A stretch of 64,000 nt of DNA, taken from positions 558,001-622,000 of the forward strand of contig NZ_CP119520.1 in NCBI RefSeq assembly GCF_029223865.1. The letters are read 5' to 3'. Under the pieces are notes generated by a model. The model made no database searches and was not told where the DNA came from. It saw only the letters and a program-made list of their open reading frames with translations. This document shows, piece by piece, positions 30,460-39,904 of the stretch (within the stretch, counting starts at the first letter, position 1; the number at the start of each line of letters is the position of its first letter). The translations under genes were made by a program, and so were the position numbers. The DNA is from Telluria mixta (GTDB taxonomy: Bacteria > Pseudomonadota > Gammaproteobacteria > Burkholderiales > Burkholderiaceae_D).

Positions 30460-31563
30460 ATGACAATCGAATCCGCTGTTCGCACGCACTCTTCCCGCCT
30501 GCGTGTGCGCCTGCTGTGCGCAAGCGTCGCGGCGCTGCTGTGCGCATGCGGCCCCGGCGGGCCGAAGCGCGAGACGGACGACGGCAGCGGCGGCAGCGGT
30601 GGCGATAGCGGCCCCAGCACCGGGATCAGCGTGCTGGCGGGCGATCCGGTCACTGGCGGCAGCGCCAACAACAAGGGCACGTCCGCCCGCTTCAATACGC
30701 CGCGCGGCCTCGCGGTCGACACGAACGGCAACGTGTACGTGGCGGACCAAGGCAATCTGACGATCCGCAAGATCGCGCCGGATGGCACGGTCACCACGTT
30801 CGCCGGCGTGGCCAACTCCAGCGGCACCACCGACGGCAAGGGCAACCGCGCCCGCTTCACGCAGCCGACTGCCATCACGATCGACGGCAACGGCGACCTG
30901 TACGTCATCGACAATCTCTCGATCCGCAAGATCACGATGGACGGCACCGTCAGCACCGTCACCACGCTGTCGTTCGGGAACTTCGGCCTCGACGTCCAGA
31001 ACTACCCGGCGGGGATCGCGGCCGACGGCGACGGCAATCTGTTCGTCACGTCAGGCGTGGACACGCGGCGCATTCCGATCTCGAACCCGAGCAACGCCAG
31101 GACGCTGGAAACCGGCGCCGTCTTCCCCGTCTACGGCACCGGCGTGCTGGTGCCGCGCGGCGTGGTCGTCGATCCGGACGGCACGGCATACGTCGCCGAC
31201 CTGACCCGGACGCTCAGCCGCGCAACGTCCGGCGCCACCGCCCTGACGTCTTTCGTCGGTTCGCGCAACCAGGCCGGCAATGCCGACGGCAACGCGTCGA
31301 CCGCCCGCTTCCAGCAGTTGGTCGCGCTCACCATCGACAAGAACGGAAACCTGTACGGCGCCGACGCCATCAACAACACGATACGCAAGATCACGACGCC
31401 GGACGGCACCGTCACGACACCGGCCGGCACGTCGAAGTCGACGACGCTCAGGACGGGCAAGCTGCCCGGCAGCTTCGCGCAGCTGCGCGGCATCGCGATC
31501 GACGGCAGCGGCAACCTGTACGCGACGTCGGGCAATGCCGTCGTGAAGATCGTGTTGCCGTAA
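30460..31563 (+). CDS. NHL-repeat lipoprotein
   Basis: A 367-residue lipoprotein: signal sequence with lipobox ALLCAC (acylated cysteine near residue 30), a Gly/Ser-rich linker, then several NHL beta-propeller blades with repeated patterns such as PRGLAVDTNGNVYVADQGN, IRKIAPDGTVTTFAG and LRGIAIDGSGNLYAT. Such propellers bind partners or ligands at the cell surface or in the periplasm; no enzyme residues can be assigned. GGAG six to nine bases before the ATG fixes the start. It converges on the TAXI gene with no spacer. Confidence 0.85.
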   Translation: MTIESAVRTHSSRLRVRLLCASVAALLCACGPGGPKRETDDGSGGSGGDSGPSTGISVLAGDPVTGGSANNKGTSARFNTPRGLAVDTNGNVYVADQGNLTIRKIAPDGTVTTFAGVANSSGTTDGKGNRARFTQPTAITIDGNGDLYVIDNLSIRKITMDGTVSTVTTLSFGNFGLDVQNYPAGIAADGDGNLFVTSGVDTRRIPISNPSNARTLETGAVFPVYGTGVLVPRGVVVDPDGTAYVADLTRTLSRATSGATALTSFVGSRNQAGNADGNASTARFQQLVALTIDKNGNLYGADAINNTIRKITTPDGTVTTPAGTSKSTTLRTGKLPGSFAQLRGIAIDGSGNLYATSGNAVVKIVLP

Positions 31564-32922
31564 TTACGCGGCGCTCTTCGGCCCCAGCGTGACCCGCACG
31601 CGCTGGCGCACGAAGTTGATGTGGCTGCGCAGGCCGTACAAGGCATCCGCGTACGCCAGCGGGATCGAGATGTGGTTGACGCGCTGCTCGATGCCGTCGA
31701 GGCGGCGCAGCAGCTCCGCCTGCGCTTCGTCGCGGTGTTCGTCTTTCGCGTTTTCCAGCGCCTGCTCGACGGCACGCAACTCGCCGTACCAGCGGTACAC
31801 GCGCGAACGGATGCGCCACACGTACAGCGGCGGCACGATCTTCGACAGCGGGATGATCAGCGCCGCCAGCGCCACCACGACGACCCACAGCCGGTCGAAC
31901 AGGTTCGCCAGCCAGAACGACAGGTAGCGCTGCAGGAACGGCGGACCGTCGCGGTAGTATTTCGCCGCCTCCCGCGCCACCGGGATCTCGGTGTAGCGCG
32001 GCGACGGGAATTGCCCCTGCTGCTGGAACCAGCCGGTGCCGCCGTGGATCTCGGTGGCCGCCTTCACGAACAGGTCGATCAGCGCCGGGTGCAGGTCGTC
32101 GCGCGCCACCAGCGTGGCCGTGGGCGCGATCAGGTGAAAATCCTGGGCCGGGATGTCGCGCCCGAGGTCGACGATCCCCCGTGGCAGCACGACGTGCGTG
32201 AGGAACGGCAGCCGGCGCGTGTACGCCTCGGCCTGGCGGAAGTTGAACAGGCGGATGCCCGGCGTCTGCAGCAGCATCTGGATCAGCGGCGCTTCCGGCG
32301 CGGAACTGAAGACGAGACCGTCGATGCGCCCCGCCAGCAATTCCACCGTCGCGGGCGTGTTCTCGAGCGCGGAGATCCTGAGCTGGCGCGGCTCCAGGCC
32401 GTTCACGGCCAGGATCTGGCGGAACAGTTTCGGTACGCCCGTCCCTTCCGGCCCCAGGTTGATGCGCAGGCCCTTCAGTTGCACGAGGCTTTGCACGTCG
32501 ACCTTGCGGCCATGCGCATCGCGCTCGCGCAGGAACAGCCAGACGGGTTCCGTGAACAGGCTGCCCAGCGACACGAGGCCGCGGCGCTCGGCCTGGGCCT
32601 CGCTCGTCGATCCGCTCTGCACGAACGCGATGTCGGCCTTGCCGTCGATGAGGCGCTGCAGGTTGTCTTCCGATCCCAACGAACGCTGAGACTCCACCTT
32701 GATGCCGTCGCGGGCGAGGATGGTGGCGTACTTGCGGCCGAATTCCTCGTAGGCGCTGTTCTCCTGCCCCGTCGCGAGGATCACGTGGCGCGGCGGCGCG
32801 GGATCCACCACGATATACGCGACGATGCACGCGGCCAGCACGAGCACGGCCGTCGGCGCGACCGCCACGAGCAGGTCGCGCAACGAGACGAGACTGAATT
32901 TACGCAGCGGAAGCCGCTTCAT
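31564..32922 (-). CDS. TAXI-family solute-binding protein, membrane-anchored, without TRAP permease
   Basis: A 452-residue protein of the TAXI/Imp (COG2358) binding-protein group. An N-terminal helix near residues 13-38 (LLVAVAPTAVLVLAACIVAY) anchors it; the binding domain follows (ILATGQENSAYEEFGRKYAT, ADIAFVQSG); a second hydrophobic helix lies near residues 345-370, and the C-terminal 80 residues are charged and helical. Normal TAXI partners (fused DctQM permease) are absent nearby. It starts ten bases after the stop of the penicillin-binding-protein gene, so the two are probably one transcript. The ATG at 32922 is preferred to an upstream in-frame start. Confidence 0.85.
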   Translation of the reverse strand: MKRLPLRKFSLVSLRDLLVAVAPTAVLVLAACIVAYIVVDPAPPRHVILATGQENSAYEEFGRKYATILARDGIKVESQRSLGSEDNLQRLIDGKADIAFVQSGSTSEAQAERRGLVSLGSLFTEPVWLFLRERDAHGRKVDVQSLVQLKGLRINLGPEGTGVPKLFRQILAVNGLEPRQLRISALENTPATVELLAGRIDGLVFSSAPEAPLIQMLLQTPGIRLFNFRQAEAYTRRLPFLTHVVLPRGIVDLGRDIPAQDFHLIAPTATLVARDDLHPALIDLFVKAATEIHGGTGWFQQQGQFPSPRYTEIPVAREAAKYYRDGPPFLQRYLSFWLANLFDRLWVVVVALAALIIPLSKIVPPLYVWRIRSRVYRWYGELRAVEQALENAKDEHRDEAQAELLRRLDGIEQRVNHISIPLAYADALYGLRSHINFVRQRVRVTLGPKSAA

Positions 32923-32932
32923 GCGGCCCGGC

Positions 32933-35900
32933 TCACTGCAGCACTTCTTCCACGGCGGCCGGCTTTGGACGCGCCGCGCGTTCAACCTTCAGCGGCGGGG
33001 CGTCTTCGTCGCGCTTGACCGCCGGCTTGTGCGGCGCCGGCTTCGGCGGGACGTCGGCGTCGGCCTTGCGGACGCTGACGGCCTTCGGATGATCTTCCGC
33101 GGCCGGCTTCTTCACCGCCGGCTTGTCGGCCGGCTTCTCGACCGCCTTCACCGCGGGCTTCTCGGCCGGCTTTTCCGTCGCCTTGGCAGCCGGCTTCGCG
33201 ACCGGTTCCGCGACGGGCGGGGCTTCCACCGGCGGCGCGGCATCGGCCGGCACGGGCTGCTCGGTGTCGCGCGCGACGGCGTCAAGCGGACCCGCAGGCG
33301 CCGGCGCGGCACGCTCGACGTGCAGGCCCGGGATGGTGACCGTGTCCTGGTGCTGGATCATCGGCATCAGGCTCGGCGCCAGTCTCATGAGCAGTTGCAC
33401 GGGCAGCGCGCTGGTGAAGTCGTAGTGCGCCGAATCCGGACCGTGCACGTACGCCGTCATGCTGCCGAAGAAGCGCTCGCCGATGTTGAACACGAACGTC
33501 GCCGAGCGGTTCACGTAGCGCGATTCGATCAGGCGGTGGCCGGCGCCGTAGACGTCGAAGCGCTGGTCGCCGGTACCCGTCTTGCCGCCCAGTGCGATCA
33601 CGCTGCCGTCGTCCTTGACGAACGCCGTCTTGGCGCGCTTCGCGGTGCCTTCCTGCACGACGCCGCGGATAGCGTTGACGAGCGCGCGCGCCACCTCGGG
33701 GTTCAGCACCTGCTCGCCCTTCTCCGCATTGCTGCGCTTGACGAGGGTCTCGTACGGCGTGTCCTTGGCGAAGTGCAGCGAATCGATGCGCTGCGTGGGC
33801 TTGCGCACGCCGCCATTGACGAGGATGCCCATCAGCTCGGCCAGCGCGATCGGACGGTCGGCCGACGCGCCCAGCGTCGTCGCATACGACGGCACGAGCG
33901 AGTCGAACGGATAACCCATCTTCTTCCACTGCGCGTGGATCTTGAGGAAGGCTTCCACTTCGATCAGGCCCGCGATGCGCTTGTCCTGGGCATGCTTGCG
34001 GTGCGTCTTGAACAGCCACGAATAGACTTCCTGGCGCTCCTTCGTCGACGCGCCGACGACTTCGTCCCAGCCCGCCTTCGGATGCGTGCGCAGGTAGCCC
34101 ACCAGCCACAGTTCGAGCGGGTGCACGGAGGCGACGTAGCCGCGGTCCGCGAGCGACATGTTGGCGACGGCGTACTGGTCGTACATCTTGGCGATGCGCT
34201 CGTCGTCGACCTCGGCGTCGGCCGGCAGGTACTTGTGGAGGAACTTGCCGAATTCGGCCAGCGGTGCGTCCGGGTAGATCGTGCGGTGCACGGCCGCGAC
34301 CTTCGACGCGCGGATGCGCACGCCCTGCATCAGTGCCGTCTCGACCTCGTCCCAGTTCTTGCCGCGGTACTTGTTCCAGAAGCGGGCCAGGAAATCCTTG
34401 CCTTCGCGATCGGCGAAGCGCGACAGGTATTCGGCGCGGCGCGGATCGTCGGCGTCGGCCAGCAGTTGCGCGGACGAACCGGGCAGCTGGAACATGTAGT
34501 AGCGCACGACGTCGCGCATCAGGCGCACGAACACGAGGTTCGTCGAATTCTGCAGCGCCTGCTGCACGGTGAGGATGCGGCTGTCGTCCAGCTTGCTGAA
34601 GTTGCCGAACGTGTGCACGCCGCCGCCCGTGAAGAACGCTTCGCCCGGGTTGCCCGAATACTTGCGCTCCATCGCCGCGCCCAGCATCGGCACGAGACCG
34701 CGGTCGGCGCCTTCCGGCAAGGTCTGGAAGTATTCGACGGCCCACTGGCTCAGCCGGTCCTTCGGATCGACCTTGACCTTGGCGAGTTCCGCTTTCGACA
34801 TCGGCTCGTAGCGCTGATGCAACTGGTCGACGATGTCGAGGTAGGTCGTCAGGGTGCGCAGCTTCGCGGTCGAACCGAGGTCCAGTTTGGCGCCTTCGTT
34901 GATGTCGAGCGGCTGGTCGTAGTTGTCGGTCTGGACGCGCAGGTAGTTGACCTTGTCGCCCCGCTCCATCAAGGTGAAGCTGTACACGACCTTGGACGGG
35001 TCGCCGTTGCCCAGCATGCCCTTGCCCGTGAGGCCGGCTTCGGCCGCCGCTTCGTTGTCGGTCAGCTTGCGCAAGGTGGCCGTCACGGCCTTCTGCGCTT
35101 CCGAGTTCAGCGTCGTCACCACCGACAGGTCGAGGCGGTCGAGGTTGTACAGGCGCGAGTCGCCCAGCAGGTTCGCGAGGTGGTTGCGCACGGCGTTGGC
35201 GGCCTTGCGCGTGACGAACGTGTTCGCGGGCGGCGGGGCCACGCCGGAACCGAGTGCCGGATGCAGCACGGTGGCGATGGCCGCATCGCGCAGCGCGGGC
35301 GAGATGACGCCCGCCTGCGCCAGCACGCGCAGGTGCGAGTTCGTGAGGATTTCCAGGTCTTTCTCGCCGGCACCCAGGTAGTACGCGGGGCGGCGCTGCG
35401 CGATCATCAGCGACAGCGCTTCCTTGTACACCAGCGCGTATTCCGGCGTGACGGAATTGCTGGCCAGGATACGGTTGACGTCGTTGAAATCGCGGCCGTA
35501 CCAGACCCACATGCCGTCGCCGATGCCGTTCACCTCGCCGTAGCCCAGCTTGGCCGACAGCGGCACGGTGTTCAGGTATTCGAGCACGATACGGCGGCGC
35601 GCCTTGCCCGTGTTCTCGCCGTCCAGGTAGGAACGCAGGGTGGCGGACGCCATCTGGCGCAGCTTGTCGCCCAGCGAGGCCGTGCGGCCTTCCGGCGAGT
35701 GACGGTATTTTTCGATCTGGGTGGCAAGCGTGCTGCCGCCGGCGACGCGGCCGCCGCTGCCCAGGCCGACCGAGTGCACGGTCTTGTCGAACACGGCTTT
35801 CGAGAAGCGGTCCCATTCGACGGCCGGGTTACGCTTCGGGTACGTCGTGTCGAGCAGTTCGCGGTTCTCGATGAACAGCAGGCTCTTCACCAGCAGCTGC

Positions 35901-36586
35901 GGCGCGGCGTCGAACTTGTCGTACAGGCGCTCGGGGAAGCGGGCCGAGAACAGGGGCTCGCCGCTGTAGTCGAGGATGTCGAGGCCGGCGCGCGTCTTTT
36001 CGTGGTACGTGGCGAACAGGCCCATGTCGGCCAGTTCCAGCATCTTCGGCGACATGCGCGCCTGCTCGGCGACGACGTAGTCGCGCGTCTTCAGCTTGGC
36101 CAGGTAGTTCGGCAGGTTCGAGTAGCCGAGGCGCTCGTCGTACGGGCTGGCCTGCGGGAAGCGGATCGCGTCGCTCGGGCCCTTGCCCATGCGGTAGTTG
36201 AGTTTCTTCGTCAGGCCGGCGAAGAAGCGCGCCTCGATCGCCGACGTACGGCTTTCGTAGACGGCCAGGCCGGCCGCGCCCGCGACGGCGAGCAGCAGCA
36301 CGACGAGGAACGTGCGCTTGACCATGCGCCAGCGGCGCTTGGGCGGCGCCGGCGGCGGCTCGGGCGGCGTATCCGGCCCCGAACCGCCGGGTTCGACGAC
36401 GGGCTCGAGGCTGGAGTCGAGACTGGGCTCCACGCGCGATGGGATACTGCGTACAGGAAGATCCTGCTCGGCTGCCACGGCGGGAATGCCGGCCAGAGCG
36501 GGCTGGCCTGGCGCAGCCTGCCCAAGGATGCGGCGCAGCGCGCGGGAGAAGAAACGGGGCCGTCGTTGACGGCGAATACTATCCAT
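32933..36586 (-). CDS. Oversized class A penicillin-binding protein (GT51 plus transpeptidase)
   Basis: A 1217-residue bifunctional peptidoglycan synthase; usual class A PBPs have about 750-850. Order: Pro-rich cytoplasmic tail, membrane helix near residues 90-110, glycosyltransferase domain (FIENRELL near residue 233 and GGSTLATQIEKYRHSPEGR near residue 282, both catalytic-type glutamates kept, but with ENR in place of the usual EDR), transpeptidase with STAK (serine near residue 570), STN near residue 680 and KTGT near residue 1001. The interval between STN and KTG, about 320 residues, is longer than usual and holds an inserted helical region. The last 120 residues are a Lys/Pro/Ala-rich tail. 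Confidence 0.9.
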   Translation of the reverse strand: MDSIRRQRRPRFFSRALRRILGQAAPGQPALAGIPAVAAEQDLPVRSIPSRVEPSLDSSLEPVVEPGGSGPDTPPEPPPAPPKRRWRMVKRTFLVVLLLAVAGAAGLAVYESRTSAIEARFFAGLTKKLNYRMGKGPSDAIRFPQASPYDERLGYSNLPNYLAKLKTRDYVVAEQARMSPKMLELADMGLFATYHEKTRAGLDILDYSGEPLFSARFPERLYDKFDAAPQLLVKSLLFIENRELLDTTYPKRNPAVEWDRFSKAVFDKTVHSVGLGSGGRVAGGSTLATQIEKYRHSPEGRTASLGDKLRQMASATLRSYLDGENTGKARRRIVLEYLNTVPLSAKLGYGEVNGIGDGMWVWYGRDFNDVNRILASNSVTPEYALVYKEALSLMIAQRRPAYYLGAGEKDLEILTNSHLRVLAQAGVISPALRDAAIATVLHPALGSGVAPPPANTFVTRKAANAVRNHLANLLGDSRLYNLDRLDLSVVTTLNSEAQKAVTATLRKLTDNEAAAEAGLTGKGMLGNGDPSKVVYSFTLMERGDKVNYLRVQTDNYDQPLDINEGAKLDLGSTAKLRTLTTYLDIVDQLHQRYEPMSKAELAKVKVDPKDRLSQWAVEYFQTLPEGADRGLVPMLGAAMERKYSGNPGEAFFTGGGVHTFGNFSKLDDSRILTVQQALQNSTNLVFVRLMRDVVRYYMFQLPGSSAQLLADADDPRRAEYLSRFADREGKDFLARFWNKYRGKNWDEVETALMQGVRIRASKVAAVHRTIYPDAPLAEFGKFLHKYLPADAEVDDERIAKMYDQYAVANMSLADRGYVASVHPLELWLVGYLRTHPKAGWDEVVGASTKERQEVYSWLFKTHRKHAQDKRIAGLIEVEAFLKIHAQWKKMGYPFDSLVPSYATTLGASADRPIALAELMGILVNGGVRKPTQRIDSLHFAKDTPYETLVKRSNAEKGEQVLNPEVARALVNAIRGVVQEGTAKRAKTAFVKDDGSVIALGGKTGTGDQRFDVYGAGHRLIESRYVNRSATFVFNIGERFFGSMTAYVHGPDSAHYDFTSALPVQLLMRLAPSLMPMIQHQDTVTIPGLHVERAAPAPAGPLDAVARDTEQPVPADAAPPVEAPPVAEPVAKPAAKATEKPAEKPAVKAVEKPADKPAVKKPAAEDHPKAVSVRKADADVPPKPAPHKPAVKRDEDAPPLKVERAARPKPAAVEEVLQ

Positions 36587-36814
36587 GATGGCTCAACCGG
36601 TTTGAAACACGCCTGCAAATCCCGTCAACCTGCTCGCCATCCTGCTGCTGGTCGGTTCGAGTGATCCAGGTCGTAAAAGTTCACAAAGCTGCGGCGACCT
36701 CACTCCGGATCGCCTCTGCTCACAGACATCATTCCACCACATCAATGTGACATGCAGGAACCGCTCACGCAGTTTTTTGACGTCGTCCTGATATTTTCGC
36801 AAAAAAACAACGGC

Positions 36815-37627
36815 TCAGTTCGAATGGCTGTCCACGGCCCGCAACGGTTGCCTCAGTGGCTGCATTTCGGCCCCCATTTTTTCCAGCTCCACACACATGT
36901 CGGTCCAGGCCGCTTCGACCTCGCCCGGATCGCCTTTCACCCCCAATTCGATATGGCGCCGCGTGTGCGCATCGCCCACGCTGGGCAGGCTGAACACGCG
37001 CACGCCGGGGTAGCGCGCTTCCAGCGTCTCCATCAGCGGCGTGAGCGCGGCCTCCGCCGCCTCGTACACCAGCAGCGATTTTTCGGCATGCGCCTCGCGA
37101 TGGAACCTGTCGGCGTACAGCGTATCGAGCACCCATCCGATCATCGGCCACGCCATCACGGGAAACCCGGGCACGAAGTGGTGCCGCGCCACCGTGAAGC
37201 CGGGGATGCGGTTGTACGGATTCGGGATCAGGCTTGCCCCCGCGGGGAATTCCGCCATCCTGAAGCGCTGCAGGTTCTCCGGCGCGTGCAGGTCGGCGTC
37301 CGGCCCCGCCGTCTCGCGGATGCGCTCCTCGATCAACGCACGCCCTTGCGGATGCAGTTCGAGCGGCACGCCGAGCGCCGCCGCCGCGCACTGGCGCGTG
37401 TGGTCGTCCGGCGTGGCGCCGATGCCGCCGCAGGAAAACACGGTGTCGCTACTTGCGAACGTGCGCCGCAACAGGGCCGTGATGCGTTCCGGCTCGTCGC
37501 CGACGATCTCGGCCCAGGCCAGGCGCAAGCCGCGCTCGCGCAGGAGCTCGATCACCTTGGGCAGGTGCTGGTCGCGGCGCTTCCCGGACAGGATCTCGTC
37601 GCCGATGATGATGAGGCCAAAAGACAT
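36815..37627 (-). CDS. Molybdopterin-binding/CinA N-domain protein
   Basis: A 270-residue protein related to the N-terminal half of CinA (competence/damage-inducible protein A). It starts SFGLIIIGDEILSGKRRDQH and has FSCGGIGATPDDHTRQCAAA near residue 86, the MoaB/MogA-like binding fold signature. It lacks the C-terminal nicotinamide-nucleotide amidase domain of full CinA. Its role is not established; some relatives hydrolyse ADP-ribose. AAGGAGG five bases before the ATG is a strong ribosome site. Confidence 0.85.
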   Translation of the reverse strand: MSFGLIIIGDEILSGKRRDQHLPKVIELLRERGLRLAWAEIVGDEPERITALLRRTFASSDTVFSCGGIGATPDDHTRQCAAAALGVPLELHPQGRALIEERIRETAGPDADLHAPENLQRFRMAEFPAGASLIPNPYNRIPGFTVARHHFVPGFPVMAWPMIGWVLDTLYADRFHREAHAEKSLLVYEAAEAALTPLMETLEARYPGVRVFSLPSVGDAHTRRHIELGVKGDPGEVEAAWTDMCVELEKMGAEMQPLRQPLRAVDSHSN

Positions 37628-37804
37628 GCAGTCCTCCTTGCTTCCAGTGTGCCACAGTGCGCCGGAGCCTGCCGCGCCCGTGGCCGCGTACCGTGTGTGA
37701 CATTTGCGGACAAGTTCGTGACAAAGCCCCCAAGACGCTACATGGTCTCTTTCCTAGAATCGGCGCGCCGGCCGCGGGCTGCGCGGCGCCGAACAGGATG
37801 AACG

Positions 37805-39037
37805 ATGATTCCATCACGACGACATGTCGCCGGCGCGTGCGCGCTGGCCCTTTTGCTGGCCGGTTGCGGCGGTTCAAGCGATCCGGCCGCGCCGCCACCG
37901 GTCGCCACCCAGCCGACGGCACCCGTCGCCCAACCCGCACGGGCCGAGGTGCTTGCCACGGCGGCCGGCGGCATCGACAGCATCGCGTTCAGCGGCGACA
38001 CCGCGTGGCTGTCGCTGTCGAATACCGCGACCACGGACACGGCCGTGGTGCGCGCCAGCCTGCCGCTGCGGGCGGATTCCGACTGGAGCAGCGTGGCGCT
38101 GGGCGAATGCGGCCTCGCGCGCGAGGACAGCGGCACCTGGCCCCTGCGTGCACCGTCGTTGCGCATGCTCGGATCCGATCTGTGGCTGTTCCAGCCCTGG
38201 TACGACAAGGGTCCGGACGCGCGCCCCGAACACGCGCTGTGCGCCTTGAGCGCGGACCGCACCACGTTCGTGCCGCGCGACGCCGGCCTGAAAGCGTGCG
38301 TGGGCAGCACGTGCACGACCCTGTCGATGGACGAGCTGAAACAGGTGAACAACCGCCTGTACACGAATGCCGGCGGCGGCCAGAACGTGCTCGCGTCGAA
38401 CGACGGCGGCGCCCGGTGGCGCGTGCTGACGGGCTTCTTCGACCAGGACATCTGCACCCATCCCGCGTTCGAGATCGTCGGCGATCGCCTGCTCGTCGGC
38501 GGCGAATGTCCGTTGGACTTCGCCTTCCTGCGCGCCTACCAGCTGGCCGCGGACGGCGTGAGCCTCGTGTCGCGCGACGCCCTGCCCGTCACCCTGCCGG
38601 AACTGGAAAACCGCAACGTGCAATTCATCCAGGCGACAGGCGCCCAGCGCGTGTTCGCCGGCGTCGAGGGCGGGCTGCTGCGCAGCGAGGATGGCGGCAA
38701 GTCCTTCAAGTTCGTGATCCAGCATCCGCTCAGCGGCGGCAGGAACTATCCGTACATCCGGCATTTGCTGGCATTGGCGGGCAAGCCGGACACGCTTGTC
38801 GCGGGCGGCTTCGACAAGGCGACGCAGAAGCCGTACCTGGCCTGGTCGAACGATGGGGGCACGGCGTGGACGGACCTCTCAAGCCTGCTGCCCGGCTATG
38901 CGCGCAACCTGGACGACGGGTCGGTGGCGGAAGTGACAGCCATCGCCCAGGATCCGCAGGGACGCGTGCTCGTCACCGTCAACGAGACAAAAGGCGCGCA
39001 GGGCCGCCTCGTGCTCGTCACGCCCGGGACGCCCTGA
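37805..39037 (+). CDS. Lipoprotein with sialidase-like Asp-box repeats
   Basis: A 410-residue lipoprotein (lipobox LLAGC, cysteine near residue 22) followed by a Pro/Ala linker and a beta-propeller with Asp-box repeats of the S-x-D-x-G-x-x-W type: SNDGGARWRVLTG, SEDGGKSFKF and SNDGGTAWTDLS. Asp-box propellers occur in sialidases, photosystem assembly factors and glycan-binding proteins; no sialidase arginine triad can be assigned, so catalysis is doubtful. It stands alone between a CinA-type gene and the EI24 gene. Confidence 0.8.
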   Translation: MIPSRRHVAGACALALLLAGCGGSSDPAAPPPVATQPTAPVAQPARAEVLATAAGGIDSIAFSGDTAWLSLSNTATTDTAVVRASLPLRADSDWSSVALGECGLAREDSGTWPLRAPSLRMLGSDLWLFQPWYDKGPDARPEHALCALSADRTTFVPRDAGLKACVGSTCTTLSMDELKQVNNRLYTNAGGGQNVLASNDGGARWRVLTGFFDQDICTHPAFEIVGDRLLVGGECPLDFAFLRAYQLAADGVSLVSRDALPVTLPELENRNVQFIQATGAQRVFAGVEGGLLRSEDGGKSFKFVIQHPLSGGRNYPYIRHLLALAGKPDTLVAGGFDKATQKPYLAWSNDGGTAWTDLSSLLPGYARNLDDGSVAEVTAIAQDPQGRVLVTVNETKGAQGRLVLVTPGTP

Positions 39038-39057
39038 AGCGGCTCAAAGGTCCTTGT

Positions 39058-39876
39058 TCAGACGTCTTTGATGAGCTGGCCGGCCCGCAGGTCGGCCAGC
39101 GCCTGCAAGCAGAAGTACTGGAACCACAGGCCGGTAAAAATGAAGATCACGAGGTACAGCCAGATCGACAGCACGGCCAGGAACGGGAACAGCACGAGGG
39201 AGAACAGCGCGCCGCCGATCCACGCGATGCCCGGCAGCGCGCCCAGCAGGCCGGACACGGTACCGATCAGCAGCAGGGAGCGCTTGTGCGCGTGCACGAT
39301 CGTGCGGCGTTCTTCCAGGCTCGCGTGGATGGCGAGCGCGTCGTAGCTCATCACGCGCGCCGTCAGCCAGCCCCACAGCACGGCCTGCACGACGAGGGCG
39401 ACGGGCGCCAGCGCGTACAGCGGCAACGTGACGAGCCACAGCAGCGCAAACACGACGATGCCCGACAGGTTGATGCCGAGGCTGCCCATGAAACTGCCGC
39501 CCTCCTTGCGCTCGAGCGTCGGGAACTGCACGCGGCTGACGTGGCGCGCGATGGCCGGCATCGCGCCCACGCCGATGAACAGCAGCGACGTGATGATCAT
39601 CAGCGGCAGCAGTACGAGCATCGCCACGAGCGGGATCACGACGGTTTTCAGGAAACCGAGGCCCAAGGTGGCGAGGATGCTGCTGCTCGTCTCGAACAGG
39701 CCGTAGTCGGCGAACAGCGCGCGCAGCCAGTCCAGCAGCGGCTGCATGCCGGCGTACAGCAGGCCGCCCCACAGCGCCAGCGACAGCAGCAGCGGCACGA
39801 TGGACAGCAGCAGCATGCGCCCCGAGAACTGGGAGCGCAGCGCGCGGCCGTAGGCGATGGCGACGGGGCGCATCAT
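39058..39876 (-). CDS. EI24/CysZ-like multi-pass membrane protein
   Basis: A 272-residue integral membrane protein with about five or six hydrophobic segments, for example near residues 20-45 (MLLLSIVPLLLSLALWGGLL) and near residues 70-100 (FLKTVVIPLVAMLVLLPLMI). This is the EI24 domain pattern shared with the sulfate transporter CysZ, but no cys genes are near, so the substrate is open. The start is an ATG-ATG pair at 39876. It follows the sterol-desaturase gene by 28 bases on the same strand and is probably co-transcribed. Confidence 0.82.
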   Translation of the reverse strand: MMRPVAIAYGRALRSQFSGRMLLLSIVPLLLSLALWGGLLYAGMQPLLDWLRALFADYGLFETSSSILATLGLGFLKTVVIPLVAMLVLLPLMIITSLLFIGVGAMPAIARHVSRVQFPTLERKEGGSFMGSLGINLSGIVVFALLWLVTLPLYALAPVALVVQAVLWGWLTARVMSYDALAIHASLEERRTIVHAHKRSLLLIGTVSGLLGALPGIAWIGGALFSLVLFPFLAVLSIWLYLVIFIFTGLWFQYFCLQALADLRAGQLIKDV

Positions 39877-39904
39877 GCCGCGTTGCGCCGGTTGCCGGCT
39901 TCGA

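Noticed and set aside
36593..36802. Possible 69-codon minus-strand gene between the PBP and CinA-type genes
   Set aside because: Only a TTG start with no ribosome site, no domain, and composition unlike neighbours; treated as intergenic.
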